A stretch of DNA of 64,000 nt, taken from Candidatus Omnitrophota bacterium. Its GTDB lineage: Bacteria > Omnitrophota > Gorgyraeia > Gygaellales > Profunditerraquicolaceae. The stretch lies in contig JAUYDL010000041.1 in NCBI GenBank assembly GCA_030691865.1, positions 4,926 to 68,925 on the forward strand. Direction: 5' to 3'. Shown here piece by piece: positions 1-7,549 of this stretch; position 1 is the stretch's first letter, and every line of letters begins with the position of its first letter. The position numbers and the translations under genes were made by a program. The notes below the pieces were generated by a model. The model saw nothing but the letters and a program-made list of their open reading frames with translations. It did no database searches and was not told the DNA's origin.

Positions 1-9
1 ACATCTCAT
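1..9 (-). CDS. nrdR: Start of a gene, probably nrdR (partial)
   Basis: Only the first three codons are inside the window, read leftwards from position 9: ATG AGA TGT, giving Met-Arg-Cys. NrdR, the zinc-ribbon and ATP-cone repressor of ribonucleotide reductase genes, characteristically begins Met-Arg/Lys-Cys-Pro. It often follows dCMP deaminase and glyA, which is the order here. The start codon directly abuts the 71-bp palindromic spacer at 10-80, whose end supplies an AGAAGG ribosome binding site. The identity is inferred from three residues plus context; any gene beginning MRC would look the same. Confidence 0.5.
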
Positions 10-80
10 CCCGCACCTTCTTTCTTATTTAATTTATTAAACCACATGACTTTAATAGTTGAATATATAGAAGGTGCGGG
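10..80 (-). repeat. Spacer element family A, copy 1 (71 bp, inverted ends)
   Basis: The element has perfect 12-bp inverted ends, CCCGCACCTTCT at 10-21 and AGAAGGTGCGGG at 69-80. It starts two bases after the stop codon of the dCMP deaminase gene and ends at the base before the next start codon. Related copies lie at 54496-54567 (about 87 % identical by hand alignment) and 61264-61350 (ends conserved, middle diverged). In the transcript the right end contains the SD of the downstream gene and the left end is its complement. Confidence 0.85.
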
Positions 81-82
81 GC

Positions 83-544
83 TCATATTTTCCTTATTTT
101 AATTTTTGCCTGCTTTAAAAATTCCATGGCCAACTTATCCGGATAACCTCGCGCAATGACAATCTCTTTTATCCCGGCATTAATCAGCATTTTAGCGCAA
201 ATCACACATGGCTGATTAGTAGCGTATAATGTGGCACCCTTAACGCTAATGCCGTGCAAAGATGACTGAATAAGCGCGTTCTGCTCGGCATGCAGGGCGC
301 GGCATAATTCATGGCGCTCTCCCGAAGGGATTTTTAATTTTAGGCGAAGACAACCAATTTCCACGCAGTGTTTTAAACCGCTGGGAGCACCGTTGTAACC
401 GGTAGCCAAAATTCTTTTCTCCCTGACTAAAACTGCCCCCACGCTGCGGCGCAGACAGGTAGATCTCTTGGCAACTAACCCTGCCATCTCTAAAAAATAT
501 TCATCCCAGCTTGGACGCTTATCTGCAGGTATTTTCTTTTTCAA
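83..544 (-). CDS. Deoxycytidylate (dCMP) deaminase family protein
   Basis: This 153-residue cytidine/deoxycytidylate deaminase probably converts dCMP to dUMP, the substrate of thymidylate synthase, in the cytosol. The zinc-binding and catalytic signature is complete: HAE at residues 85-87, then PCVIC at 112-116 with Cys113 and Cys116 as ligands. The N-terminal PSWDEYF motif is typical of bacterial dCMP deaminases. The start is a TTG at 544, because no in-frame ATG or GTG fits the family's N-terminus, and its SD is weak. glyA ends two bases upstream and a likely nrdR begins downstream, so the trio links one-carbon and dNTP metabolism. A ComEB-like or other nucleotide deaminase cannot be excluded. 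Confidence 0.85.
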   Translation of the reverse strand: MKKKIPADKRPSWDEYFLEMAGLVAKRSTCLRRSVGAVLVREKRILATGYNGAPSGLKHCVEIGCLRLKLKIPSGERHELCRALHAEQNALIQSSLHGISVKGATLYATNQPCVICAKMLINAGIKEIVIARGYPDKLAMEFLKQAKIKIRKI

Positions 545-546
545 TT

Positions 547-1794
547 TTATTTTAATAGCTCCGTATATAATGGAAATTTCTTGGTTAGGACAATTACCTC
601 TTTTTTAATCTGCGTTAATTTTTCCGGGCTACCCGGATTTTCCAGCGCATCGTTAATTAGCCCGGCAATCTGGCGCATCTGGGGCTCTTTCATGTTACGG
701 GTACTTACCGCCGCAGTTCCCAGGCGGATACCGCTGGTAACTGTCGGGCTCTTTAAATCAAAAGGAATAAGATTCTTATTCACCGTAATATTAACTTCAC
801 CCAGAATTTTTGAGGCATCGCTGCCTGTAACATTCTTGGCATTTAAATCTACCAGTATTAAATGCGTATCCGTGCCTCCGGAAACAATGCGAAAACCTTT
901 TTTCTCTAAGGCCCCGGCTAACTCTACGGCATTTTTCATCAACTGCATCTGATACTGTTTAAACTCCTCAGTCATCGCCTCGCCAAAGGCTACGGCCTTA
1001 GCGGCAATCACATGCATCAATGCCCCGCCCTGAATTCCGGGAAAAATCTGGCTATCAATCTTTTTAGCAAACTCTTTTTTACACAAGATAAACCCGCCGC
1101 GCGGGCCGCGTAAAGTCTTATGGGTGGTGGAGCTGACAAACTCCGCATAAGGCACCGGCGATGGATGCAAACCGGCTGCCACTAGCCCCGCGATATGCGC
1201 CATATCCACAAATAGATATGCTCCCACAGTATCAGCAATCTGGCGGAATTTTTTAAAATCAATCGTCCGGGGATATGCCGAAGCCCCGGCCAAAATCATC
1301 TTGGGCTTATGGATTTTGGCTAATTCCAGGATAACCTCATAATCCAGGCTTTCAGTTTTTCTATCTACGCCATAACCAACCATTTTAAAAAATCTTCCGG
1401 AAAAATTATGCGGATGGCCGTGAGTGAGGTGGCCTCCTGCGGCTAGATCCATGGCCAAAACAGTATCTCCCGGATTAACCGCCGCAAAATATACCGCCAT
1501 ATTGGCCTGTGAACCGGAATGCGGCTGGACATTGACATGCTCTGCGCCAAAGATGCTCTTGGCCCGCTGGATTGCCAGGCTCTCCACAATATCCACATAT
1601 TCGCATCCGCCATACCAACGTTTACCAGGATACCCTTCGGCATATTTATTCGTTAGCACTGAACCCTGCGCCTCTAAAACTGCCAAAGAAGCGAAATTCT
1701 CCGAGGCGATAAGCTCTAGATTATCATTCTGACGCCTTAATTCTTTTTGAATCGCGGCAAAAATCTCCGGGTCTGTTTGTTTTAAATGTTTCAC
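547..1794 (-). CDS. glyA: Serine hydroxymethyltransferase
   Basis: GlyA is a PLP enzyme interconverting serine and glycine while loading 5,10-methylene-tetrahydrofolate. Its length of 415 residues is normal. The PLP lysine lies in STTHKTLRG (about residue 226), and the ASENFAS and NVQPHSGSQAN motifs are present. I place the start at a GTG at 1794, giving the family-like N-terminus MKHLKQTDPE with an AAGGAG SD nine bases upstream. A TTG at 1803 would add three residues but collides with that SD. The SD sits at the edge of a palindromic element (1808-1855). The product serves the purine genes in this region (formyl-folate demand) and the neighbouring dCMP deaminase/thymidylate route. Confidence 0.96.
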   Translation of the reverse strand: MKHLKQTDPEIFAAIQKELRRQNDNLELIASENFASLAVLEAQGSVLTNKYAEGYPGKRWYGGCEYVDIVESLAIQRAKSIFGAEHVNVQPHSGSQANMAVYFAAVNPGDTVLAMDLAAGGHLTHGHPHNFSGRFFKMVGYGVDRKTESLDYEVILELAKIHKPKMILAGASAYPRTIDFKKFRQIADTVGAYLFVDMAHIAGLVAAGLHPSPVPYAEFVSSTTHKTLRGPRGGFILCKKEFAKKIDSQIFPGIQGGALMHVIAAKAVAFGEAMTEEFKQYQMQLMKNAVELAGALEKKGFRIVSGGTDTHLILVDLNAKNVTGSDASKILGEVNITVNKNLIPFDLKSPTVTSGIRLGTAAVSTRNMKEPQMRQIAGLINDALENPGSPEKLTQIKKEVIVLTKKFPLYTELLK

Positions 1795-1807
1795 TTTGCA
1801 CAACTCC

Positions 1808-1855
1808 TTGTCTACCTAGACAACACCGACGCAATACCGCTTAGCGTCGGGTGCC
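1808..1855 (-). repeat. Spacer element family D, copy 1 (double hairpin)
   Basis: Two palindromes lie in tandem. The inverted repeat TGTCTACCTAGACA is at 1809-1822. The stem CACCGACGC/GCGTCGGGTG spans 1824-1853. The element overlaps the 3' end of rpiB, encoding its last residues (GTRR) and TAA stop, and its other end runs into the AAGGAG SD of glyA. Full relatives occur at 13236-13285 and 20855-20905, and a partial one at 10690-10740. The stem shows paired changes between copies (GACGC:GCGTC here, GGCGC:GCGCC at 10690). Confidence 0.8.
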
Positions 1856-2299
1856 TATTTTTCTATCGATCTGATTAATTAATTTTATTCTCCTTAAATA
1901 CCTGCCCCCTAAAAACTTGGTATTTAGCCAGGCCCAAACCATTCTTTTGGCTAAATCCGCTTTTACAAATCCTGAACCCAGAACCAAAACATTGCTGTCA
2001 TTATGCTGACGGCTAAGTTTAGCTATTTTAAGATTATCGCAAAGTGCGGCGCGCACTCCCGGCAATCTGTTGGCCACAATCGAATTCCCAACTCCGCTTT
2101 TACAGATAAGTATACCGCGCTTGGATTTGCCGCTTGAGATATTTTTAGCTAAATCATAAGCATGCACCGGATAATCGCAGCGCTCTAAAGAATAGGTGCC
2201 TAAATCTTTTACGCTGATTGCCTTCTTTTGAAGATAGGCCTTTAATTTTTCTTTTAAAGTAAATCCGGCATGATCTGAGGCAATCAATAACTTGGTCAT
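1841..2299 (-). CDS. rpiB: Ribose-5-phosphate isomerase B family protein
   Basis: RpiB/LacAB-family sugar phosphate isomerase, 152 residues, interconverting ribose-5-phosphate and ribulose-5-phosphate and so feeding PRPP for purine synthesis. The N-terminal SDHAG motif, a conserved cysteine loop (ICKSGVGNS) and RQHND are visible. The usual loop is CGTGIG, so this one is slightly divergent but keeps the catalytic Cys. The gene overlaps the upstream Sua5-phosphatase gene by an ATGA junction. Its final codons and stop are contributed by a palindromic element, so the C-terminal GTRR is unlikely to be functional. The order sua5, phosphatase, rpiB, glyA recalls the Bacillus ywl region. Confidence 0.9.
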   Translation of the reverse strand: MTKLLIASDHAGFTLKEKLKAYLQKKAISVKDLGTYSLERCDYPVHAYDLAKNISSGKSKRGILICKSGVGNSIVANRLPGVRAALCDNLKIAKLSRQHNDSNVLVLGSGFVKADLAKRMVWAWLNTKFLGGRYLRRIKLINQIDRKIGTRR

Positions 2300-3414
2300 A
2301 ATATTTTACTTATCCTTTCTACGGCATCCTTAATCGTTAAAAAAGTATCCCGGTAAAACTCCGGAGAGCCCCCGATAGGATCAGAGATATTCAAATTACT
2401 ATCGTTTATTCTTGCCCCGTTAGAAACTTTTTCACTATTATTTATTATACCATTGTTTCTAATAAGGTTGACAAATTCCTTTAATAAAAAAAGCCTATTT
2501 TTTGCCTCCGGAGCAAGCTGCAGGATTTTATCCTCATGCACATCCTCCATCATCAAAATAATATCTGACTGATCCACTAATTCCCGGGTTACTCTTTGCG
2601 CGCGGTGCGCTGCCACATCAATACCCTCTTTGGCCAAGACCGCCAGCGTTCCCTCACTGGCACCCATGCCTGCCAGGGCCATTACTCCGGCGGAGGAGAC
2701 CTGAATATCCGTTCTTTGTGTTTTAAGCAAAAGTTTCTTTAAATACGCCTCCGCCATGACCGAGCGGCAGGAGTTTCCCGCGCAAACAAAAAGCACGGTC
2801 TTGGATTTTATTACCGCCATGATCTCTTCATCCTTAATTGCCCCGCTCCTGGTTATCTGCGGCGGTTCAACGCTCAGGTCAACCACGGTAGATTCCAAGC
2901 CAACTTTAGTCAAGCCGGCATCAATGGCTAAATCCACCAGGCCATCCATATCTTTAATCGCTTGCTCAAAATTAGCCGGCGCCGGCTTATCTGAAATATT
3001 CGCAGAAGGACAAGCCAGGGGAACTCCTGACTGAGTGGTAATCGCTAAAGCAATTAGATTATCCGGCATACGTAAACCCACTTTGCCCTGGCTGGCGGAT
3101 TTTAATATCACGGTCAACGGGCCCGGCCAGAATTTATGCATCAATTTATAAGCGGCTACAGGAACCTCAACCGCCAACTCCTGCACTTTATGTTCCTGCG
3201 CTATCAGAATAGCAAAAGGCTTATCCTTAGGCCGATTTTTTATCTTATAAAGTCTCTGTAGCGCCTTTTCATTCAGGGCATTAGCCGCAATCCCGTAAAC
3301 CGTCTCGGTAGGAATAATTACCAATCCGCCGTCAATTAAGACTTTGGCTGCCTGCCGGATAGATTCCTCCCGGGGAGACGAAGGATTGACTTTAATAATC
3401 TTTGTTAAACTCAT
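2296..3414 (-). CDS. Fusion: Sua5/YrdC threonylcarbamoyl-AMP synthase + low-molecular-weight phosphatase
   Basis: This 372-residue protein has two domains. Residues 1 to about 205 form a Sua5/YrdC domain (ETVYGIAANA, KNRPKDKPFAIL, SGVPLACPSANIS), which makes threonylcarbamoyl-AMP for the t6A37 modification of ANN-decoding tRNAs. Residues about 206-372 form a low-molecular-weight tyrosine-phosphatase domain with the P-loop CAGNSCRS (Cys211, Arg217) and a late DPIGGSPE motif carrying the general-acid Asp. In Bacillus the equivalent genes ywlC and ywlE are separate and near rpiB and glyA; YwlE is a protein-arginine phosphatase. The P-loop residue that is Thr in YwlE and Ile in classical phosphatases is Ser215 here. 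The arginine-phosphatase role is inference. ATGA overlaps flank the gene on both sides. Confidence 0.9.
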   Translation of the reverse strand: MSLTKIIKVNPSSPREESIRQAAKVLIDGGLVIIPTETVYGIAANALNEKALQRLYKIKNRPKDKPFAILIAQEHKVQELAVEVPVAAYKLMHKFWPGPLTVILKSASQGKVGLRMPDNLIALAITTQSGVPLACPSANISDKPAPANFEQAIKDMDGLVDLAIDAGLTKVGLESTVVDLSVEPPQITRSGAIKDEEIMAVIKSKTVLFVCAGNSCRSVMAEAYLKKLLLKTQRTDIQVSSAGVMALAGMGASEGTLAVLAKEGIDVAAHRAQRVTRELVDQSDIILMMEDVHEDKILQLAPEAKNRLFLLKEFVNLIRNNGIINNSEKVSNGARINDSNLNISDPIGGSPEFYRDTFLTIKDAVERISKIL

Positions 3415-3893
3415 AACTTAATTTTAGTCTGTTTAATTTTAAGGCGCATCTTTTTTTTATAATTAATCAGCTTGGCGCTGATTTTAGTATCATTAATACC
3501 AAGTATAGCCAAAGCAAAAAGCGCGGCATTCTTTGCCCCCGCCTTACCAATAGACATGCAAGCCACGGGAATCCCCGGAGGCATCTGCACTGTCGATAAA
3601 AGAGAATCCAGGCCTTTTAAGTTTTTAGTTTCAATCGGTATCCCGATCACCGGTAAAGTGGTATGCGCAGCCACTACACCAGCCAAAGCCGCGGACATTC
3701 CGGCGGCGGCAATAAAAACCTTTGTCCCTCTCTTCGGTGCTGTTTCCACATATTGGGCTACTTCATGCGGAGTCCGGTGCGCGGATAAAATCTTCAAATC
3801 AAAATCCACTTTAAATTCTTTTAAGATATTGATCGCTTCGGCTACTGTTTCTAAATCTGACTGGCTTCCCATAAGAATGCTTATTTCTTTCAT
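3411..3893 (-). CDS. purE: N5-carboxyaminoimidazole ribonucleotide mutase
   Basis: PurE, 160 residues, converts N5-CAIR to CAIR in de novo purine synthesis. The family hallmarks GSQSDLE at the N-terminus, SAHRTP near residue 40 and the AAGMSAALAGV glycine-rich stretch are present. A strong AAGGAGG precedes the ATG at 3893. The C-terminal basic tail (about 20 residues, Lys-rich) is longer than usual. purK is not in the window, so whether this is the class I mutase or an AIR-carboxylase type cannot be settled from context. It lies between a TPR protein and the Sua5 fusion, overlapping the latter by four bases. Confidence 0.93.
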   Translation of the reverse strand: MKEISILMGSQSDLETVAEAINILKEFKVDFDLKILSAHRTPHEVAQYVETAPKRGTKVFIAAAGMSAALAGVVAAHTTLPVIGIPIETKNLKGLDSLLSTVQMPPGIPVACMSIGKAGAKNAALFALAILGINDTKISAKLINYKKKMRLKIKQTKIKL

Positions 3894-3910
3894 AAAAACC
3901 TCCTTAAAAT

Positions 3911-5062
3911 TTAATTTTCTCTCCCGGATGCTTTCTTTAATTTCTCCAGAAAGTCAAGCTCTACCTTCCCCCCTAATGATTCTACTTTATGCACATCATC
4001 CCAAGCTTTAGCATATTCTTTCTTGGAATAATACGCTGATGCTCGATAATAGTAGGTCCTAGGAACTTTGGGTTCTAATTCTATGGCTACATTTAAATCT
4101 GAGATGGCACGATCGAAATCACCTTTCCCCTGATAAGTCAATCCTCGACAAAAGTAGGCGTAATTATTATTAGGATTTAATTCTATGGCTTTAGCGAAAT
4201 CAGATATGGCTTGCTCAAAACTACCCTTACCCTGATAGGCCACCCCTCGGTAGCTATAGGCTTGAGCATCATTTGGGTTTAATTCTATGGCTTTGGTGTG
4301 ATCTAAAATTGCTTGATCAAAATTGCTTTTAACATCATAAGCTAATCCTCGGTCGCTGTAAGATCTAGCATCATTAGGACTTAATTCTATAGCTTTAGTA
4401 AAGTCTAAAATAGCTCTATCGAAATCACCCGCAGTTCTATAACTAATCCCCCGCTCGCGGTAGGATTCTGAAAAATTAGGTTTTAATTCTATGGCTTTGG
4501 TGTAATCTAAGATAGCTTCTAAAAAGTTTCCTGTAGCGTTATGGGTAAGCCCCAGATTATAGTAAGACATATAATCTTTGGGGTTTAATTCTATGGCTAC
4601 ACTTAAATCTGAGATGGCTTTTAAAAAGTTACCTTTAGTCTTATAGGTAACCCCGCGGTAAAAGTAGGCGTCGGATTGATGAGGGTTTAATTCTATGGAT
4701 TTGTTGAAGTCTGATATGGCTTGGTCAAAATTGCCTTTAGTATTATAGACAATTCCACGGCAATAGTAGGATCCAGCAAAATTAGGACTTATTTCTATGG
4801 CTTTGGTGTACTCTAAGATGGCCTGATCAAAATTGCCTTTAACATAATAAACCAACCCCCGGTTGTTGTAGGCTTTAGCAGCATTAGGTCTTAATTCTAT
4901 GGCTTTAGTATAGTCAATTATTGCCTCATCATATTTTCCTGACGTAAAATTTTCCCCTCCTCTATCAAAAGCTTCTTGGGCAGTTTCCTGGGCATAAATA
5001 TTAGCGAAAGCTAAAAATGTTGCCGCTAAAAATAAAACTCCGATTTTACTTTTATTCATCAT
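3911..5062 (-). CDS. Secreted tetratricopeptide-repeat protein
   Basis: Residues 1 to about 25 form a signal peptide (hydrophobic core, then AQE). About ten consecutive 34-residue TPR units follow to residue 350, many sharing a core of the form DQAILDYTKAIELNPN. TPR arrays are protein-binding scaffolds; no enzymatic domain is present. The repeats are also similar at the DNA level with a 102-base period, suggesting recent expansion by unequal exchange, so copy number may vary between strains. Start is one of two adjacent ATGs (5062 or 5059). It sits between purD and purE without any evident metabolic connection, and its partner is unknown. Confidence 0.85.
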   Translation of the reverse strand: MMNKSKIGVLFLAATFLAFANIYAQETAQEAFDRGGENFTSGKYDEAIIDYTKAIELRPNAAKAYNNRGLVYYVKGNFDQAILEYTKAIEISPNFAGSYYCRGIVYNTKGNFDQAISDFNKSIELNPHQSDAYFYRGVTYKTKGNFLKAISDLSVAIELNPKDYMSYYNLGLTHNATGNFLEAILDYTKAIELKPNFSESYRERGISYRTAGDFDRAILDFTKAIELSPNDARSYSDRGLAYDVKSNFDQAILDHTKAIELNPNDAQAYSYRGVAYQGKGSFEQAISDFAKAIELNPNNNYAYFCRGLTYQGKGDFDRAISDLNVAIELEPKVPRTYYYRASAYYSKKEYAKAWDDVHKVESLGGKVELDFLEKLKKASGREN

Positions 5063-5071
5063 AACTTTTTC

Positions 5072-6370
5072 CTATCCTAAGGCCCTTCTACCGATATCCC
5101 GACGAAATTGCATTTCTTCAAATTTAATTTTCTCCACTGCCTGGTAGGTCTTATTTATCGCCTCTTTAATGGTTGTGCCTAATCCGGTTACCCCTAACAC
5201 TCTTCCACCACTAGTTAAATATTCTTGCTCTTGCCTCTGGCCCACATCATTAATTATCCGTAGCTCTGTGCCGGCATGAAAAACTACTACATCTTTTAAT
5301 TTCTGTACGTCTTCTAAGCCGCTAATTACTTTTCCCTTTTTATAATCTCCCGGATAACCGCCAGCAGCGCAAACCACACAAACGCAAGCGCGCCTGTCCC
5401 ATTCTAAAGTACGAATCTTAGAAAGCTTTCCTACGCTAGCTGCCAGCATCACCTCTACTAAATCGGATTTTAACCTGGGTAAAATGGCCTGCGTCTCCGG
5501 ATCGCCAAAACGCACATTGAATTCTAAAGCTTGCGGCCCCTCTTTAGTCAGCATTATACCGGCATATAATACTCCCCGGTAATCAATTCCTTCTTTAGCT
5601 AAGCCATCAATGGTACGGTGAATTATTTTATCCATCACTTCTTTTAAAATATCAACAGTAACGATTGGCGCAGGCGAATACGCGCCCATTCCCCCGGTAT
5701 TTTCACCCTGGTCATGGTCAAATATTCTTTTATGATCCTGAGCTGAGGCCAAAGCCACCATTATTTTAGAATCTGTAATCACCAGAATTGAGGCCTCCTG
5801 GCCAATCAGGCACTCTTCAATAATTATCTTTTTGCCGGCATCGCCAAAAACTTTATCCTGCATCATCGAAGTCACGGCATCCTTGGCTTCATCAACTGTT
5901 TTGGCCACCACCACCCCTTTACCCGCGGCTAAACCATCAGCTTTAACTACGCAAGGAGCGCCATTTACTTGGATATATTTTTTTGCCGCATCCGGGCTAT
6001 CAAAAACCTTAAAATCGGCAGTAGGTACTTTGTATTTAGCCATCAGCTCTTTGGAAAAAACTTTACTCGCCTCTAAATTTGCGGCTAATTTATTTGGCCC
6101 AAAAATTTTCAATCCGGCTTTGGTAAATTCATCAACCATACCTAAAGCTAAAGCCTTCTCCGGCCCCACCACGGTAAGATCAATTTTTTCTTTTCTGGCA
6201 AATTCCAGCAACCCGGCAATATCATCAGCTTTAATATCAATACATTCGGCAATCTGGCTAATTCCGCCGTTACCCGGAGCACAGAATAGCTTAGCGCACA
6301 ATTTAGATTGCGCAATCTTCCAGACTAGCGCATGTTCTCTTCCACCAGAACCAACAACTAAAACTCGCAT
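5072..6370 (-). CDS. purD: Phosphoribosylamine-glycine ligase
   Basis: PurD (GAR synthetase), 432 residues, ligates glycine to 5-phosphoribosylamine using ATP. The N-terminal VVGSGGREHALVWK motif, the ATP-grasp region (VKADGLAAGKGV, about residues 140-155) and the metal-binding EFNVRFGDPETQ motif are all intact. It accepts phosphoribosylamine from PurF and glycine from GlyA, both encoded in this window. The start ATG is at 6370, ten bases after yggT. Length and architecture are typical for bacteria. Confidence 0.97.
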   Translation of the reverse strand: MRVLVVGSGGREHALVWKIAQSKLCAKLFCAPGNGGISQIAECIDIKADDIAGLLEFARKEKIDLTVVGPEKALALGMVDEFTKAGLKIFGPNKLAANLEASKVFSKELMAKYKVPTADFKVFDSPDAAKKYIQVNGAPCVVKADGLAAGKGVVVAKTVDEAKDAVTSMMQDKVFGDAGKKIIIEECLIGQEASILVITDSKIMVALASAQDHKRIFDHDQGENTGGMGAYSPAPIVTVDILKEVMDKIIHRTIDGLAKEGIDYRGVLYAGIMLTKEGPQALEFNVRFGDPETQAILPRLKSDLVEVMLAASVGKLSKIRTLEWDRRACVCVVCAAGGYPGDYKKGKVISGLEDVQKLKDVVVFHAGTELRIINDVGQRQEQEYLTSGGRVLGVTGLGTTIKEAINKTYQAVEKIKFEEMQFRRDIGRRALG

Positions 6371-6380
6371 TTATTTACCC

Positions 6381-6692
6381 TTATTTAAATCTTATCCACA
6401 TACTAAGATCAAAAAGTGATTTTATCAAAAATGATTTTAAGAACATAACCGCAAGAATTACAATTATCGGTGAAATATCAATCCCAAATGCGAAATTCAA
6501 AGGCAGACGCCTTCTTATCGGCTCTAAAATCGGATCAGTTGTTTTATAAAGAAACTGCACAATAGCGTTACCAGGATCAGGATTTACCCAACTGATCAAT
6601 GCGCGAATAATTACCAACCAATAGATTATGTTTAACAAAACATCCAGGATATTAGCTACTGCGGATATAAAATTAGAGGGAATAAACATCAT
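6381..6692 (-). CDS. YggT family membrane protein
   Basis: YggT-family protein of 103 residues with two hydrophobic segments (about 10-32 and 75-97) separated by the conserved stretch ALISWVNPDPGN and a basic PILEPIRRRLP motif, which are diagnostic for the family. The family is linked to osmotic tolerance and, in plastids and cyanobacteria, to nucleoid or division functions. Its molecular role is unresolved. Two adjacent ATGs (6692, 6689) are possible starts. The gene overlaps the ybaB stop codon, so the two are likely co-translated. Confidence 0.88.
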   Translation of the reverse strand: MMFIPSNFISAVANILDVLLNIIYWLVIIRALISWVNPDPGNAIVQFLYKTTDPILEPIRRRLPLNFAFGIDISPIIVILAVMFLKSFLIKSLFDLSMWIRFK

Positions 6693-6988
6693 TAAGTAAG
6701 CCCCGGTATATTAAATCCGGTAACATCCTTCATTTTTTGCGCTGCCACTTCCTGCGAGCGCTTAATTGCCCGGTTAAAGGTATCTTTTAATGAACTCGCC
6801 AGACGCCCCTTTTCTGATTCTCCAAGGTTATCTTTAATAACCACCTCTTTTATCTCCTGAGCACCGTTCATCGTAATTTTCACCAAACCATCAGAGCTTT
6901 GGATATCAAAATTTGTATCCTCTAATGCGCGCTTGACCTCCTGCATCTTCTTCTGCATCTGGAATAACCCCTTCATCTTATCAAACAT
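6692..6988 (-). CDS. ybaB: YbaB/EbfC nucleoid-associated protein
   Basis: This 98-residue YbaB/EbfC-family DNA-binding protein begins MFDKMKGLFQMQKKMQE, the expected N-terminal helix, and carries the GLVKITMNGAQEIKEV central strand region. Family members bind DNA as tweezer-shaped dimers and coat the nucleoid. It usually lies between dnaX and recR; neither is adjacent here, so the gene has been separated from its usual partners. Start ATG at 6988 follows a short spacer after an unknown secreted protein. Confidence 0.9.
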   Translation of the reverse strand: MFDKMKGLFQMQKKMQEVKRALEDTNFDIQSSDGLVKITMNGAQEIKEVVIKDNLGESEKGRLASSLKDTFNRAIKRSQEVAAQKMKDVTGFNIPGLT

Positions 6989-6998
6989 GGAAATCCTT

Positions 6999-7481
6999 TC
7001 ATTTTATTGCAGGGTAAATTATCCTGGCGTTCTTGATCCCGCCTTTTTCCAGTGCTTCTATCATGGCACTAGCCCAAAGTATCGTTTCCTTTACCGGAAG
7101 GTCTACCGGCAAACCGGGAGTAGAAGAATTTGAACCTGCCAATACCTTCGTATTAATTCTGGTTTCATAACCATTAGGGTCTTTATAAGAAATATAGATC
7201 GAGGAAGTAGGCTTATTGGCAAAAAGCCCCCCAAGAGAATCTTCCCATTCCTGACCCGTGAGGCATTCCATCCTGATCGGGTACATATCTTTTAGCTTCC
7301 TTACCGGGCTTAAAACATTTTCGCATGTTTCTTTATCAGAAACTTTGGTTATCGTGTTCATCAGGAATGCTGCACCGCTGTCATTTTTAATCTGAACTTG
7401 CACAAAAGCATAGTAATTTTGCGCCCAACACCATGAAGTAAAAAAGAAAACTCCTAAAACAGCTAACAATATTTTTTTCAT
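6999..7481 (-). CDS. Small secreted protein of unknown function
   Basis: I do not recognise this 160-residue protein. Residues 1-20 form a clear signal peptide ending near SWCWA, and the mature part has a mixed alpha/beta look with two cysteines (in the KETCENV and RMECLTG segments) that could form a disulphide. It contains no catalytic motif I can name. The start ATG at 7481 is preceded by a weak SD lying close to a pair of direct repeats (7497-7549). It lies between VanZ-like and YbaB genes. Confidence 0.6.
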   Translation of the reverse strand: MKKILLAVLGVFFFTSWCWAQNYYAFVQVQIKNDSGAAFLMNTITKVSDKETCENVLSPVRKLKDMYPIRMECLTGQEWEDSLGGLFANKPTSSIYISYKDPNGYETRINTKVLAGSNSSTPGLPVDLPVKETILWASAMIEALEKGGIKNARIIYPAIK

Positions 7482-7496
7482 CTTATCTCATTAAGG

Positions 7497-7549
7497 AAAC
7501 GGTCCCTTTTCTATTGTCCCTTTTTTAAGAAAACGGCCCCTTTTCTATT
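7497..7549. repeat. Direct repeat pair of the GGGAC-rich family
   Basis: Two 19-base copies, AAACGGTCCCTTTTCTATT at 7497-7515 and the same with one change (AAACGGCCCC) at 7531-7549. The unit resembles the arms of the GGGACGGTTCT hairpins at 11766-11823 and 48587-48661. The element overlaps the 3' end of the VanZ-like gene and encodes its C-terminal KGAVFLKKGQ and stop codon. Confidence 0.7.

Noticed and set aside
581..952. 123-codon plus-strand open frame inside glyA
   Set aside because: Shadow of glyA, with no SD and no family resemblance.
3911..5062. Regular 102-base repeats resembling an array
   Set aside because: These are tandem TPR codons in an intact gene without spacers. There is no CRISPR-like repeat-spacer structure or cas gene in the window.
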